From contig CM074138.1 in the NCBI GenBank assembly GCA_037178625.1, positions 2,294,001 through 2,358,000 on the forward strand: a stretch of 64,000 bases of DNA, read 5' to 3'. The position numbers and the translations under genes were made by a program. This DNA is from Skeletonema tropicum. Lineage: Eukaryota; Bacillariophyta; Thalassiosirophyceae; Thalassiosirales; Thalassiosiraceae. Under the pieces are notes generated by a model that was not told the origin of the DNA, did no database searches, and saw only the letters and a program-made list of their open reading frames with translations. Positions 1-11,298 of the stretch are shown here, in pieces; the stretch's first letter is position 1; the number at the start of each line of letters is the position of its first letter.

Positions 1-2624
1 GAAAACTTGCATAAAATTGTATCGTTTGGTGAAGGAGAAGGTTATGTCGACGAAGAGGCAGCAACGAGGCAAAGCGGTGGCAGCGGATGCCGCAGTTGGT
101 TCTCATCAGCACCGCGAGTAGTCAAGGTCATGATTGTCGGCGCGATCCTGTTGCTGTTGTTTCTAGTCAGTATTGCAAGCGTCTCTATTGGAAAGATGCT
201 ACAACAGGAAGAAACTGGAGAGAAGACTGGATTTGTTGCGATCTCATATTCTATCACAGGCGATCGCGTTGCAGAGGATATCATGGATACCGAAAGCCCA
301 ATGCGGTCTTTGGATCCTAGCGCAACAATGAATACTTCAACCGGTGCAATATCAAGTTCAACGCTTGGGCCTTCACTGCGACCAAGCAAAGCGCCAATTT
401 CAACCCGAAGTCCAACTGCTGAACCAACACCCAAACCAACAACACCGTCCAGCCTAATGAAGAACCCTTCCGCTCAGCCAGTAGTCCTTACATTGAATCC
501 TTCTCCTCTTCCTAGCCGCAGTCCCACACCACCTCCCTCACCTGTACCCACTACTCGAGCTCCTTTTTACGCAGATCCGTCGTTGACTTGGATGATCATA
601 AGAGCAGCGCAAGATACTTACATTAGCGTGAACTCGCCGGGGGAGAACTTTGGAACCTCTACCAAACTTCGTGTGGACGGGTCGCCTGAAAGACGGGGTC
701 TCATCGGGTTCGACACATCGAGTCTTACAAGTATTCGGGAGTCTAGGCAGGAAGCACCACTACTTGGCAATAATGAGCCAAGAAAATTACTGACCGGGAT
801 CAGAGTACTGGAAGCAAAATTACGTCTCTTTTCAGTCGACGATGGTGGCAGCGGCTCAGTTTATTTCCTTCCAAATACAAAGAAGTGGGATGAAACTAAG
901 GTGACTGCTACCAGTATGGGAAATGGTGCAACCACGAGTGGAGGAGTCCAGATTGCTTCTTATGGTAACGTTACAGCCTTTAGATGGTATGAGATTGATG
1001 TGACAGAGGCTTTCAAAGGCGGCGCTGCAGACTTCACAACTTTTGCTATATTTTCTGAGTCTTCTAATGGAGTTTCCTTCGCTTCAAAGGAAAGAGCTGA
1101 AGGAGTGCTTGCTCCTGAGATAGTCTTTGCAATCACTGGCACAGGGACTTTCGCACCGTCAACAGATCCAGGGGTAGGCTGGCCAACAAACGCGCCCACC
1201 ACAATGACATCCGAAGATCCTTCGCCCAAACCATCACGAAAGCCGACTCAGAAGGTAAGTTCATAGTTCATATTTTGCCTTTATTGCGTCGTCGTCTCCA
1301 CAAGTATGTGATATTAACACCTTTCACTCCTTCTCTGTCTTGTATTTGTAGCCAACGGGACGGCCAACCAACCCGCCCACCACAATGATATCCGAAGATC
1401 CTTCGCCCAGACCATCTCGAAAGCCAACCCAAAAGGTGAGATATTGTGCATTTATTGCGTCTCTTCATGAGCTGTCTTCTCCTCAAATGTCTAACACTTT
1501 TCACTTGTTCTCTGCTATTCTATTTGTAGCCAACGAGAGGGCAAACCTACGAGCCCACCGCAATGCCTTCAGAAGATCCTTCGCCCAGACCATCGCGAAA
1601 GCCGACTCAAAAGGTGAGATATTGCGCAAGTATCACGTCTCTTCGCGAGTATAAGCTTAACCTCAGCTGACTAACACTTTAAACTTGTTCTCTGTGTACT
1701 ATTTGTAGCCAACGGGACGGCCAACCAACGCGCCTACCGCAATGCCTTTAGATGATCCTTCGCCCAGACCATCGCGAAAGCCGACTCAGAAGGTAAGTTC
1801 ATATTGCGCATTTATTGAATAAATAAATACAGCATTTATTGCGTCTCTTCGTGACTCCTCTTCAACTGTCTAACACTTTAATTATTTGTTCTCTGTGAAC
1901 TATTTGCAGCCAACAGAATGGCATTTGCATCCAACAGAATGGCCAACCTACGCGCCTACCGAAATACCGCCCAAACCATCGCGAAAGCCGACTCAAAAGG
2001 TGAGGTTTTGCGCAAGGATTAGTCTCTTCGTGAGTATAAGCTGACTAACACTTTTCACCTGTTCTTTGTGTACTATTTGCAGCCAACAGAATGGCCAACC
2101 TACGAGCCCACCACGAGTACATCAGAAGATTCTTCGCCCAAACCATCGCGAAAGCGGACTCAAAAGGTGAGGTTTTGCGCAAGGATTAGTCTCTTCGTGA
2201 GTATAAGCTTAACCTCAGCTGACTAACACTTTTCACCTGTTCTCTGTGAACTATTTGCAGCCAACAGAATGGCCAACCTACGAGCCCACCACGAGTACAT
2301 CAGAAGATTCTTAGCCCAGACCATCGCGAAAGCCGACTCAAAAGGTGAGGTATTGAGCATTACTGCGATTCTCGATGTAAATAATGCGCTTCTCCTCTAT
2401 TAACTCACACCTCTGCGTCCTATTTGTAGCCAACTCCAAAACCCACGCCCGTAGTTACAACAATTGTCCCGACAAAACAACATTCGGCTGTCCAAACGAA
2501 GAAGCCTACAAAGAAACCCATGAATTGTGTTACGCGATGCGATGACGTCATACAAATTTGGTGTCCAAAAAGTGGCGGGTCGGCGCGCATGCAGCGCGAT
2601 CGAAGTCAGTCGGTGCTTGGTTGA
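1..2624 (+). CDS. PT-rich single-pass membrane protein with DNRLRE/CBM96-like domain (5' partial)
   Basis: The reading frame is open to the left edge with no early ATG, so the true start lies upstream. Visible order: a short cytoplasmic stretch, one membrane segment at about residues 38-62 of the visible part (rich in V, I and L), a Pro/Thr/Ser-rich stalk, then a beta-rich domain at about residues 195-375. That domain starts with AQDTYISVNSPGENFGTS and resembles the DNRLRE/CBM96 family of secreted carbohydrate-binding or adhesin modules. Exon 1 ends at 1254 (phase 0). Seven small exons follow: 1352-1435, 1530-1613, 1709-1792, 1910-1999, 2083-2166, 2261-2344, and a last exon from 2430 whose frame closes at 2622-2624. 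A cell-surface or wall-linker role is inferred. The exon at 2261 holds an in-frame TAG at 2312-2314, so either the protein ends there or that exon is skipped. Confidence 0.7.
1352..2344 (+). repeat. Tandem array of repeated mini-exons and introns
   Basis: Six exon-intron units follow exon 1. Five exons are 84 bp and one is 90 bp. Each encodes a variant of PT-x-x-PT-x-x-PT ... EDPSP-x-PSRKPTQK. All introns are phase 0, begin GTAAG or GTGAG and end TTTGTAG or TTTGCAG. The introns also resemble each other, so whole exon-intron units were duplicated. Because every exon is symmetric, any of them can be skipped without changing frame. Confidence 0.85.
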
Positions 2625-3041
2625 ATGTTGAATGGTACAATATATTATACGTCGTACTTGGTTCCAATCCAGTTCTGAGGAGGTTTACTGGTGATGGGAA
2701 GAAGTTACTGTTGACTGGGGGTATGAATGATAGTGAAGATGAAAGGAAGAGTCATCGGAATTGATGGATGCCTACAGTGATTGGGTGGAGAGGGAGGGGT
2801 ATTGAGTTCATTTGTTTAAGTTGAACTGTGTCTAGTAAAGAGATGAGATAGTATGACTTAGTTAAGTATGTCTATTTTATTTAGCATTTACATAATATGG
2901 ATAGTCTTGCTCATTTCGTGAAGGTTTGAAATACACTATTGAAGAAGATATATGCACATTGGATTTATGCTCAAACTTTGCCTCTCTCTCTCTCTCTTTC
3001 TCTCTACTGTGACTGTGCTACAGAGGCTTACTTTCAGAGGC
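2625..3041. other. Intergenic, convergent gene ends; CT-rich microsatellite
   Basis: This lies between the 3' ends of two convergent genes. The only structure seen is a CT-rich simple repeat at about 2983-3005 and a short repeated phrase (cagaggcttact) at 3021-3042. No coding signal was recognised. Confidence 0.5.
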
Positions 3042-5122
3042 TTACTTTTTACGTTGCCACCTTTCCTTCTTTGGCCTCGTCCTACCATCCCTTTTGGGTG
3101 GTGCATTTGAATTCACTTTGGCTCTCTCTTTCTTGCTCACAAAGATACCGTCAATGCCAACTAGTCCCATTTTCTTTACCATATTAGGTCCCAATGCCGG
3201 TGGATTCCGAAAGCCCATACTAGCACTGAACTCATTCGCGATTTCAACTAGTCGTTCCTTCCGCTTCATCCTCATTCGTTTCATCTGACCAAGATAGTAT
3301 CCCAGAAAGGCTTGGTAGGCACCCTCCCCAGACTTGTTAAGGACCTGATCTCCATTCTGCATCCTCTCCATTAACGACTGCATGATATCATCCGTCTCAT
3401 CCAGTGTCTGCTTATTCAGCAGATCAATCAGCTCCGGATTCTTCGGGATGCTAATCTTTGTCAGCTCCTCCAAAAACAAACTTTCAAAGGGACCCAAGAG
3501 AAGCCAGCCCTTCCCACTTGCACCTCCTCGTCCAGTCCTACCAAGACGATGAATGTACTGCTCTCTTGACGATGGCATACCAAGTTGAACTACATGACTA
3601 ACTCCTGGATAATCCACACCTCGAGCTGACACATCACTTGTAAACAATATACCACTCTCAGCTTCCCTAAATTGAGCACTCACACGATTCCGATACCCCT
3701 GTGACTTTTTCGAATGTAATTCCATCACAGGCAAACGAACCACCTCATTGAACAAATCCGCAAAGAAGGATACCATCCTAGCAGTCGGAAAGAATACCAC
3801 CACCTTGTTCCCACCACCGTTATCAACGGCTGCCTCCTTGACCACACGAATGATCGATGGTACATATTGAGACATATCCGCAATAATCGCATGACTCTGT
3901 TCAATATGAACATGCGTCTCAGTCGATACTCCATCATTATTCCCATCATTACCATCATTGATACAATCCACCTCCACATAATCCTCTTGCATGGTTTGTC
4001 GCATAATCTCCTTTAATGCCGGTGGAACCGTTGCTGAGAATAATAATGTCTGTCGTTTTTTACTTGAACCCATGTAATTCAAAATCTGCTGAATCTCACG
4101 ACGAAATCCCAAATCCAGTAATTGATCTGTCTCATCCAACACTAAAATAGGAGTCTGCTTCATAACTAGTCGAAAACTTCACTCCTCGAACAGTACCAGT
4201 CTGTAATAAATCCTTGAGCCGTCCAGGAGTAGCCACCAATACCGTTGGCAATTTCTCCTTCAGCCGTGAAATATCCCTTGATGTCTTGGTCCCACCAAAT
4301 ACCACCTGGGTCGACATACCCCCATGAAACGACAGTAACTTTTCCGCCTCATCACCAATCTGACTTGCCAATTCCTCTGTGGGTGAAATAACCACAATTC
4401 CAATTTGACTCTCTTCATTATACGAAGGGGTACGTAACAATCGTTCAATGGCAGGTAACAAAAACGCAATCGTTTTACCTGTCCCGGTACGTGCTCGTCC
4501 CAATACAGTCCCTTCCAGAGAAGTGCATGCATTGAACGTTTTGGCTTGAATTTCCGTCATGGTGGTGAGGCCGAGTGTTTCGGTGAGTGCTCGTTTGGTG
4601 GCAGGGTGGAGATTGGGATGGTTGGTGAAGGATATGTTGGATAGGAGGGATGCATCGTTATTCTTTGAGGTTGCTGTGGGTGATAGTGCTCGTCTTTTTT
4701 ACTGCTTCTGCTGCTGCTGCTGATGATGATGATGATGCACGAGTTGTTGGTTTCGACTGCTTTTGCTTCTGCTTTTGCTTCTTTTTTGGAGCATCAACAA
4801 CTTTCTTCTCAGTAGCACCATCCAACAACCAATCAATCCTCCGTGCCTTGGGATCATTCTCATCCGTTATCTTTTGTCGTTGACTCAATAACAATTCACG
4901 AACTTTGGATGGGGTAACATTTAATCGTTGTGCGAGACTGGCAATTTCTTCTTGACGACTTCTTTTGGATGGAGCTGTAGTAGAAGATGCGTTTAGTGAT
5001 GTGGCGGTGGTAGCACAACGTGTGGTGGTGGTGAATGAGGATGGAGGAGAAAAGGCATTTGTTGATAGTAGTAGGGCTGCTAAGAGTAGCACTGCCAGCT
5101 TGGTTATTAGGGCGGCCATCAT
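3042..5122 (-). CDS. DEAD-box RNA helicase with plastid-type presequence (two frame breaks)
   Basis: The predicted start is the ATG at 5122. A hydrophobic signal peptide follows, ending in STNAF-SPP, a good match to the diatom ASAF-type plastid import motif with Phe at +1, so a stromal RNA helicase is inferred. Helicase motifs in order: Q motif (LGLTTMTEIQAKTF), motif I ARTGTGKT, PTEELA, TPGR, motif II DETD, SAT, and motif VI HRLGRTGRGG. The C-terminus is Lys/Arg-rich. Two single-base shifts break the frame. One is at an A6 run (minus strand) near 4695-4700, between the presequence and the Q motif. The other is near 4164-4170, just before DETD. Removing one base at each site gives a continuous helicase. 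They may be assembly indels or inactivating mutations. The gene is divergent from the DUF262 gene. Confidence 0.8.
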
Positions 5123-5458
5123 CTTCTTTGCAAACAATTTTTATGATGATGGGTGGAGATGGGTGGGCGGCCGAATGAACACAAGTAGGTGCGTCATTTT
5201 CACGACAGTTACACTTTCCCGTTTTTCGCCTTACTATCTCTTGTGATTCCAACAGATTCTTTACCTGAATGAATACTTATTCACATTGTACAGACGCTAA
5301 GCAACACTGAAACCTACGTGATGTTGGACTTTGTTGGCATCAAAATTGCGTTCTCGCCTCTCGCCTGACCGGAATTCCCGCCATTTTTGTCATCTTCAGC
5401 TTCAACCAGGCTTCAACCACAACATCTATCAACATCAAAATCTGACAATCTGCCGACC
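5123..5458. promoter_or_regulatory. Shared divergent promoter region
   Basis: About 336 bp separate the start codons of two divergent genes, both predicted plastid-targeted. The region must hold both 5' UTRs and promoters. No recognised motif was identified. Confidence 0.4.
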
Positions 5459-6115
5459 ATGACGTCCGTTCTCACGGTAGCAGCACTTGCTGCCACTACC
5501 CTAGCATCACTTGCTAGTGCATTTACACGCCCATCGTCCTCATCTACTACTCTGATAAAACCCGCCGTCGTCGCCTCATCAAAGACGACAGCACTGCATC
5601 AAGAATTGCCCTTCTTCGCAGCACCCGCCTTTTCCTCCTCCTCCTCCACCCCACCCAACACATCCTCTTCCTCCTCCTCAAGTCAATCATCACCACCTCA
5701 ATCGGCAACAGTAACATTACGCTTACCGCTGGGGACATTATTCGATGGACGAGATTATATATTTGTGACGGAGAGTAATGTGAGAGGGTACGAATGGACG
5801 GAGAAGGAGACTGATATTCTGTTGGATGATTTGATGGTAAGTGAAAGTTTGTGTGGATAGTATGTTGTGTTATTGTGCACTGTGAATAAGTTGACGTCAA
5901 CTTTATGTCATGGCTGACTGGCTGCTCCTATCGACTTACTCACTCGTTATTTTATGCTATCAAATCACATCACATGTTCTGACTGCTGCTATCGATTTAC
6001 CCAATCTTCATTTTTGATGGAATTTAAATTACAATAACAAATGTATCAAATCTCATCACAATAATGTATTGTAGGACGCCGCTCTGGGCACACTTGGCGG
6101 TCAAGACTCCACCAC

Positions 6116-6149
<34 letters not shown>

Positions 6150-8294
6150 AGCAACCCACAACAACAACAACACCAACAACTCATCACCGACTACGAACTA
6201 TCCCAAATAGTACTCGTACCAACCTCCGATTGGGATTCCAATCTCCTCGGCCTAGGATCACGGTACGATGTCTACGACGGACAGCAACGTCTCGTTACAC
6301 TCAATTTACTCCTAGCATCCCTACGTGATTCATTCCAATTAGAGGCATCATCGTCATCAGATACCAACAATAATAAACGAAGTGTCGCATTGGAAGCAAC
6401 AGCGAATGAAATTTCAAGCATGTTGGTCCCACGGAAGGTACGGAAGGAGGATGTCAAGAGGATTACGTTGAGGAAGAGGGATAATGTACTTTTGGAGAAG
6501 ATATTGATGAATGGCTTGGATGATGACGAAGATGACTATATTGATGATGATGAAGATGATGAAAACGACACAACAACAACAACTGCCACCAACACCATTG
6601 AAACACCACCAACCTCCACCTGGTCCAAACTATCCCCCAAACAAAAATCCAACCTCCTAACCCCCCTCTCCAACGCCAATGCACGAATCTATCACAACTT
6701 TGTCCATCTTACCAAACGAATCTCACTATTAACCTACACGGGAACGATTGAGGTTATTGGATTATATAGTGGAGAGGGTATATTTGTTGGTGTGTATTCC
6801 GGAGACTAGTCGGATTGCGAGGAATATAGTAATGAGTCAAGGTAGGAAAGGGATGGATAATGAGGCGGTAGATGATTTTAAGGGTTTGGTTTGTTTTAGG
6901 TATGTGCATTTTTTTGTGTGTTTGTGTTATCTGCGCTGCTTTTGTAGTTTTGATATGTGTTTGAGTTTTTGAAGTTGTTGTTGTGTTTGCTTTTGGTGGA
7001 GAGTGTTGAATGAAGGGAAAAATCATCACTCATGATCCTTTTGTCGTTATGGTTGATTTTTAGATACACATTGAACGAAGATGACATGTATGAAACCTTT
7101 GATCAATGGGACGATCTTGCAGCAGAGCCAACCGCAGCCATCTCCTCTTCTAGCGATGCGGCATCTTCCTCATCATTATCCAAATCAGTAGCAGTAGGAC
7201 GTGACATAATCACCTCAGTATGCCTCCTCCGAGCCAGTGCAGCTCTACGAACCAAAATCCGTAGCCGTGGTGGCGATGAGGTGTATGAATGGGAGCGTTG
7301 GCTCCGACAGGAACTATGGTTACAAAATCAACTCCTCGCGAAGCAGCAGGAAAAGTCAAAGTCGACTACTCCATTAGCACCATGGCAGGGGAAAGACTTT
7401 TTCGCTAAGAAGATACAACCAGCTGCAATTGTTTTGAATAAATTTCGTACACGTCAATGGGATGAGTTTGCATTCCTCTCGAAAGATGTGAATAAGAAAA
7501 TGACCAAGAAGGAACGTAGTTCTGTAATTGCTCGATTGGATTTCGTCCGAGATGTTATCATGGGAGTCACGGCAGCAAAGGAGGCAGAGATTGTTGTGTT
7601 GGATATATTGTTGCGTGCCGAAGAAGAGGCTGAGAGTAATGGCGGTGGATCAAGTCTGGATCGGTATTTGGATGAGTTCCTACCGTTGGTGGAATCTTGG
7701 ACTCTTTGGATGGCATTGACGAGACCTAGTCCGATGCAGCGGCATGCTCGTGTGTTTTCATTGTTGGATGCCATGGATGATGTCGATTCCGTTGGTGTGG
7801 GTATGGTTGCGGAAGAGGATGAGATGGAGAATGTGAAGGCAGCCATGGACGAGTATGAGTTTGGTGCCTCGGCGGTAGGGAAGAGATTGGCAGCTGCTAT
7901 ATTGAAACGAATGTCGACTTATCTCATGCTGGAGGAGAAGAAGGGCATCCCAGATGATGGGGATGTATCAGTGGACTTTATCCTTCCATCCAAGGTTACC
8001 AAGGAGTCAGAGTGGGAGAAACAATGGCCTGAGGAAGAACAGCGTGTCGAATGGATGAATCGTATTGGCAATCTTGCATTAGTAACGTCTAGACTGCGTA
8101 GTCGATCGGTAAAGAAGAGGGCAACTGATTCAAGCTGGGAGCAAAAGTGTATCAACTTCAAAAAAGAGCCGTGGCTGTTGACACGACAATTAGTTGAGTT
8201 GGATGGCTGGGATGCCGCAGCAGTGCAGGATCAACAGAAGGATATATTGTCATTGACAGATCTTGTGTGGTCGTTTGGGGAAGGTACTAAATAA
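5459..8294 (+). CDS. GmrSD-like DUF262 + DUF1524 protein with plastid-type presequence
   Basis: Three exons: 5459-5836, 6075-6899 and 7064-8294. The ATG at 5459 opens a signal peptide ending ASAF-TRP, a textbook diatom plastid-targeting motif. The DUF262 (GmrS-like) half shows RGYEWTEKETDILLDDL at the end of exon 1, then the signature YDVYDGQQRLVTL and LLLASLRD in exon 2, and a late SQGRKGMDNEAVDDFKG segment. Exon 3 ends in a DUF1524-like (GmrD, HNH-type) region with VDFILPSKV, RIGNLALV and a closing block ending LTDLVW. The usual His of the HxxP-type motif is Phe here, and the Asn expected after GNLxL is not apparent, so nuclease activity is doubtful. Exon 2 encodes poly-Asn, poly-Gln and an acidic run. 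One surplus base near 6735-6760 breaks the frame just before RLLDYIVERVYLLV. In bacteria GmrSD proteins restrict modified DNA; the plastid role is unknown. Confidence 0.75.
6116..6148 (+). repeat. (AAC)n triplet repeat in coding exon
   Basis: A run of about eleven AAC codons in exon 2 of the DUF262 gene encodes poly-Asn, followed closely by CAA codons for Gln. It is likely length-variable. Confidence 0.8.
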
Positions 8295-8431
8295 TAAGAG
8301 AATGCTACAATACAACTACGTACAACAAATAATTATGATTATGATGTTATATTGATCGACTGCAGATATTTCTCAACCACGGGTAAACTTATATCTTGCT
8401 CTGTCCCCTTTACATACCTTCAATTCTTCCG

Positions 8432-9320
8432 TTAGTTTCTCCTGTTCCTGCCATAGAAGTCGTCATCGTCATCGTCTTCTTCGTCATCATTCTTCTTCTT
8501 CTTGTTACTCTTCTTTTCTTTGAGCAATTTAGGTTCATCAACGCATTTGCTTACATTGAAACCGTCAACGCCGAACCCCTTAATGAAGCCTTTCATGTAG
8601 TAGTACGCCACGATCTCAAGGGTTTTCTTCCATCGGGAGTATAAACAAGACTCCTTCATCATAAGAACAAGCGCTTTTGTCTGCGCGCAAAGCACATTCT
8701 CTTTTTTATCTCCGTTAAAATTGAAATTTCCTGTAGTTGGATGGCTGCTGCCTTCAAACTCCCCCTGTTTTTCGATATCTTCCCTGTCGTAGTCTACAAG
8801 CAGATGTTGTCAGGGTTAGAAAAAGGTATAGGTAAAAAGAAGTAGTAAAAACAAACAAAGACCATCTAAACGTCGCCTTACTTCCATCATCATAATCTTC
8901 CACAATCTCCATAAACTTGTTCATCAACAAGTTAGCATGCCACGCAATTTCCTTCTCTTCTGTCTTTATTACATTTGCGTTTGCATTGTTCGGTAAATAA
9001 GCGGCTTTCCATGGTGCTTCAATAATATCAATTTGCTCTTCCACAGGATTCGCAAGTGAGCACATGGGCTTGCGCTTATCATCCGAACCAGAATCATCAT
9101 AATCATCCGATTTAGAATCTTTTGATTTCTTTGTCCTGCTGCTCCAGCTATCTGGTGAACTCCATTTATCTCGCGGATTCCATGGTTTAGGCCTAAGATT
9201 ACCGTTCCATCTGCCACCACCTGATCCTCCTTTACCGTTCTTGCCGGCTTTGCTGCCGGCTTGAGCCATGACGATCATTAATGAAATGAGATAGGATTGA
9301 AGGATATGTCGTGAAACCAT
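8432..9320 (-). CDS. Secreted lysine-, glycine- and Asp-rich protein, unknown function
   Basis: Two exons, 8882-9320 and 8432-8793, joined by a phase-1 intron (donor GTAAGG, acceptor TTGTAG), give 266 residues. The start is the ATG at 9320. The first ~22 residues form a signal peptide (QSYLISLMIVMAQAGS). Then come an SKAGKNGKGG motif, a Trp/Pro/Ser section, a Ser/Lys/Asp stretch (KKSKDSKSDDYDDSGSDD), a conserved-looking central region and a basic-then-acidic tail (KKSNKKKKNDDEEDDDDDD). Closely spaced Lys with Ser and acidic runs resembles silaffin/cingulin-type wall proteins of diatoms. That assignment is inference from composition only. No enzyme domain was recognised. Confidence 0.65.
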
Positions 9321-9931
9321 CGTTCTTCTCTTATTTGGCTTTATTATCGCAAATGCTAGCTGATTTCGTATGTCTTGTGCCTCCCTTCAGTTACAGAGTG
9401 ATCAATCGCTTGATGCAAGGCAAGATAGAACTGCACTGCACTGATTGTAGACTTCGTTGTGCTACTCTGCTATAAGTATAGCAACTGGATCGTAGCTGCA
9501 AAGTGTAGCAAGTAGAGAGGCCTTCATTCGACATCAACTCAATGGTACGACAGCACAGAACACAGCCTTCAAGAAAGGTATTGAGTAAGTCGAGGCTTTT
9601 CAATGGTGTGTTGAACTCAAAGTGCTGGCCAATTTTGGCGTCCAAAGTGCGTGCCATTGCACAACAAAGGCTACCATCACGTCGGATAGTAACTATGAAG
9701 ACGTCTCTGATTTTCTCTAAATATTTTCTATGTAAAAAGTCACTCACATCAAGAATCTGCTTGAATGAGATGAGAGACGGTAAGGTCAAAAGACGGAAAG
9801 TGTAAACCGTCGTGAAATGACGCACCTACTTGTCAAGCAAGCTTCATGTATGGTACGATGGAGCCATCAAATCAAGCCAGTGCTCTTCACCGCCATAACA
9901 AGCAGCTGAACATCTTTGCGTACATAATATT
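9321..9931. other. Intergenic with a dispersed 36-bp repeat
   Basis: No convincing gene. Positions 9620-9655 hold a 36-bp sequence found again, identical and in the same orientation, at 32061-32096. Flanking sequences differ. Confidence 0.5.
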
Positions 9932-11008
9932 ATGAGGTTATTAATCCTATCGCTCTTCCTAATCAGCTTGCTGCTGCTACATCCACAGAGTACCCATTCC
10001 CTCGGTCATCCAGCACTCCTAAACTCAATAAAATCATTCCATCAACCCCCATCAACATCCGTAGCAGATGCATGCCGGATATTCCACGGTCGGGGAGGAT
10101 TATATCCAGGTGCTGAGCACTTAACTTTAGATTATTATGCACCTGTGTTCTTGTTAACTTCGTTTGGAGTTGAGTTGGAGGAGAATGAGCTGGATTCTTA
10201 TTGTAGTGCTTTGTGTGAGACATCATTGGGTGTCAATGAAGAAGACGGGGATGATAGTTTACGACATGAAGTAACAATTGTATATCAATGTCGAGGAGGA
10301 GCAAATACAACAACAAATACGCGTTTGCTACGTGGAACAATACCCGATCCTCACATTGTCACTGAAAACAATGGCCAAGACCAATACCTAATACACTTAC
10401 TCCGCGGTCAAAATCATGGATTATTTCTCGACATGTCCAACGGACGCACTTGGCTCCGAAACAAATGCCAAACCAACGATATATCCTCCGTACTCAACCT
10501 CTTCTCCTACACGTGTGCATTCTCAGTGGCAGCACTGAACGGAGGTGCAGAAAAAGTAGTCAATGTGGACATGAGCAAAGGAGCTTTGAAGACGGGCCAG
10601 CGCAATCATGAGTTGAATGGTATTAGTAGTAAGGCATCATTCTTGAGTCATGATATTTTCAAGACTTGGGGGAAGATGAAGAGAGCTGGTCCGTTTGATT
10701 GTATAGTGGTAGATCCTCCGTCGTATCAAAAGGGTAGTTTTGTGGCGAAGAAAGATTATGGGAAGGTTATTAGGAGATTGCCTTCTTTGTTGAATGATGA
10801 TGGCTATGCTTTGCTTTGTCTGAATGCTCCGGAATTGGATTCAGATTTTTTGTTGGAGAAAGTGAAGGAGGAGTGTGGGGCGGAAATGGTGTTTGTGCAA
10901 CGATTGGACAATCCGTCTACTTTTGAGTCTGCCTTCCCGGAGCGTGCTTTGAAGGTTCTTTTGTTTCAGTATCAGCCTGCTGCGGATGTGTCATCTGTTG
11001 AAACTTGA
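9932..11008 (+). CDS. Class I SAM-dependent methyltransferase, RlmI/RlmK-like
   Basis: A single-exon gene of 358 residues starting at ATG 9932. An N-terminal signal-like segment (LLILSLFLISLLLL) is followed by an N-terminal domain. The Rossmann methyltransferase fold begins near residue 165 (LRGQNHGLFLDM). SAM-binding motifs seen are VLNLFSYTCAFSVAALNGGA and VNVDMSKGAL. The catalytic-type motif IVVDPPSYQ is followed by RRLPSLLNDDGYALLCLNAP. This matches the Methyltrans_SAM group that includes bacterial 23S rRNA methylases RlmI and RlmK. The N-terminal leader suggests organelle or secretory-route import, but no clear ASAF motif is present. The RNA substrate cannot be read from sequence. Confidence 0.8.
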   Translation: MRLLILSLFLISLLLLHPQSTHSLGHPALLNSIKSFHQPPSTSVADACRIFHGRGGLYPGAEHLTLDYYAPVFLLTSFGVELEENELDSYCSALCETSLGVNEEDGDDSLRHEVTIVYQCRGGANTTTNTRLLRGTIPDPHIVTENNGQDQYLIHLLRGQNHGLFLDMSNGRTWLRNKCQTNDISSVLNLFSYTCAFSVAALNGGAEKVVNVDMSKGALKTGQRNHELNGISSKASFLSHDIFKTWGKMKRAGPFDCIVVDPPSYQKGSFVAKKDYGKVIRRLPSLLNDDGYALLCLNAPELDSDFLLEKVKEECGAEMVFVQRLDNPSTFESAFPERALKVLLFQYQPAADVSSVET

Positions 11009-11298
11009 GGATATCATGTTGTGATGGGAATAAAATTGAGCGCCTGCATAGTGAAGAATGCAAATGATTATGGAAAATATGAGGCTTTGCACACATCACA
11101 GTTGGGATGCAGACTCCAAATGGATGTGCATGAAGCGTATCAAGCTGGCAGTCGCGTTGATGTTGAGGGGCTCATCTGTGGACTGAAGAGCGATGCCGCG
11201 ATGACGAAAAAGAAGATGCATCTAAATATTTATTAGTGGTTCCAGTAGCGCCTCAACTAACAATAATATAACGCACCCCACACCGTGGCGAGGCTCAT

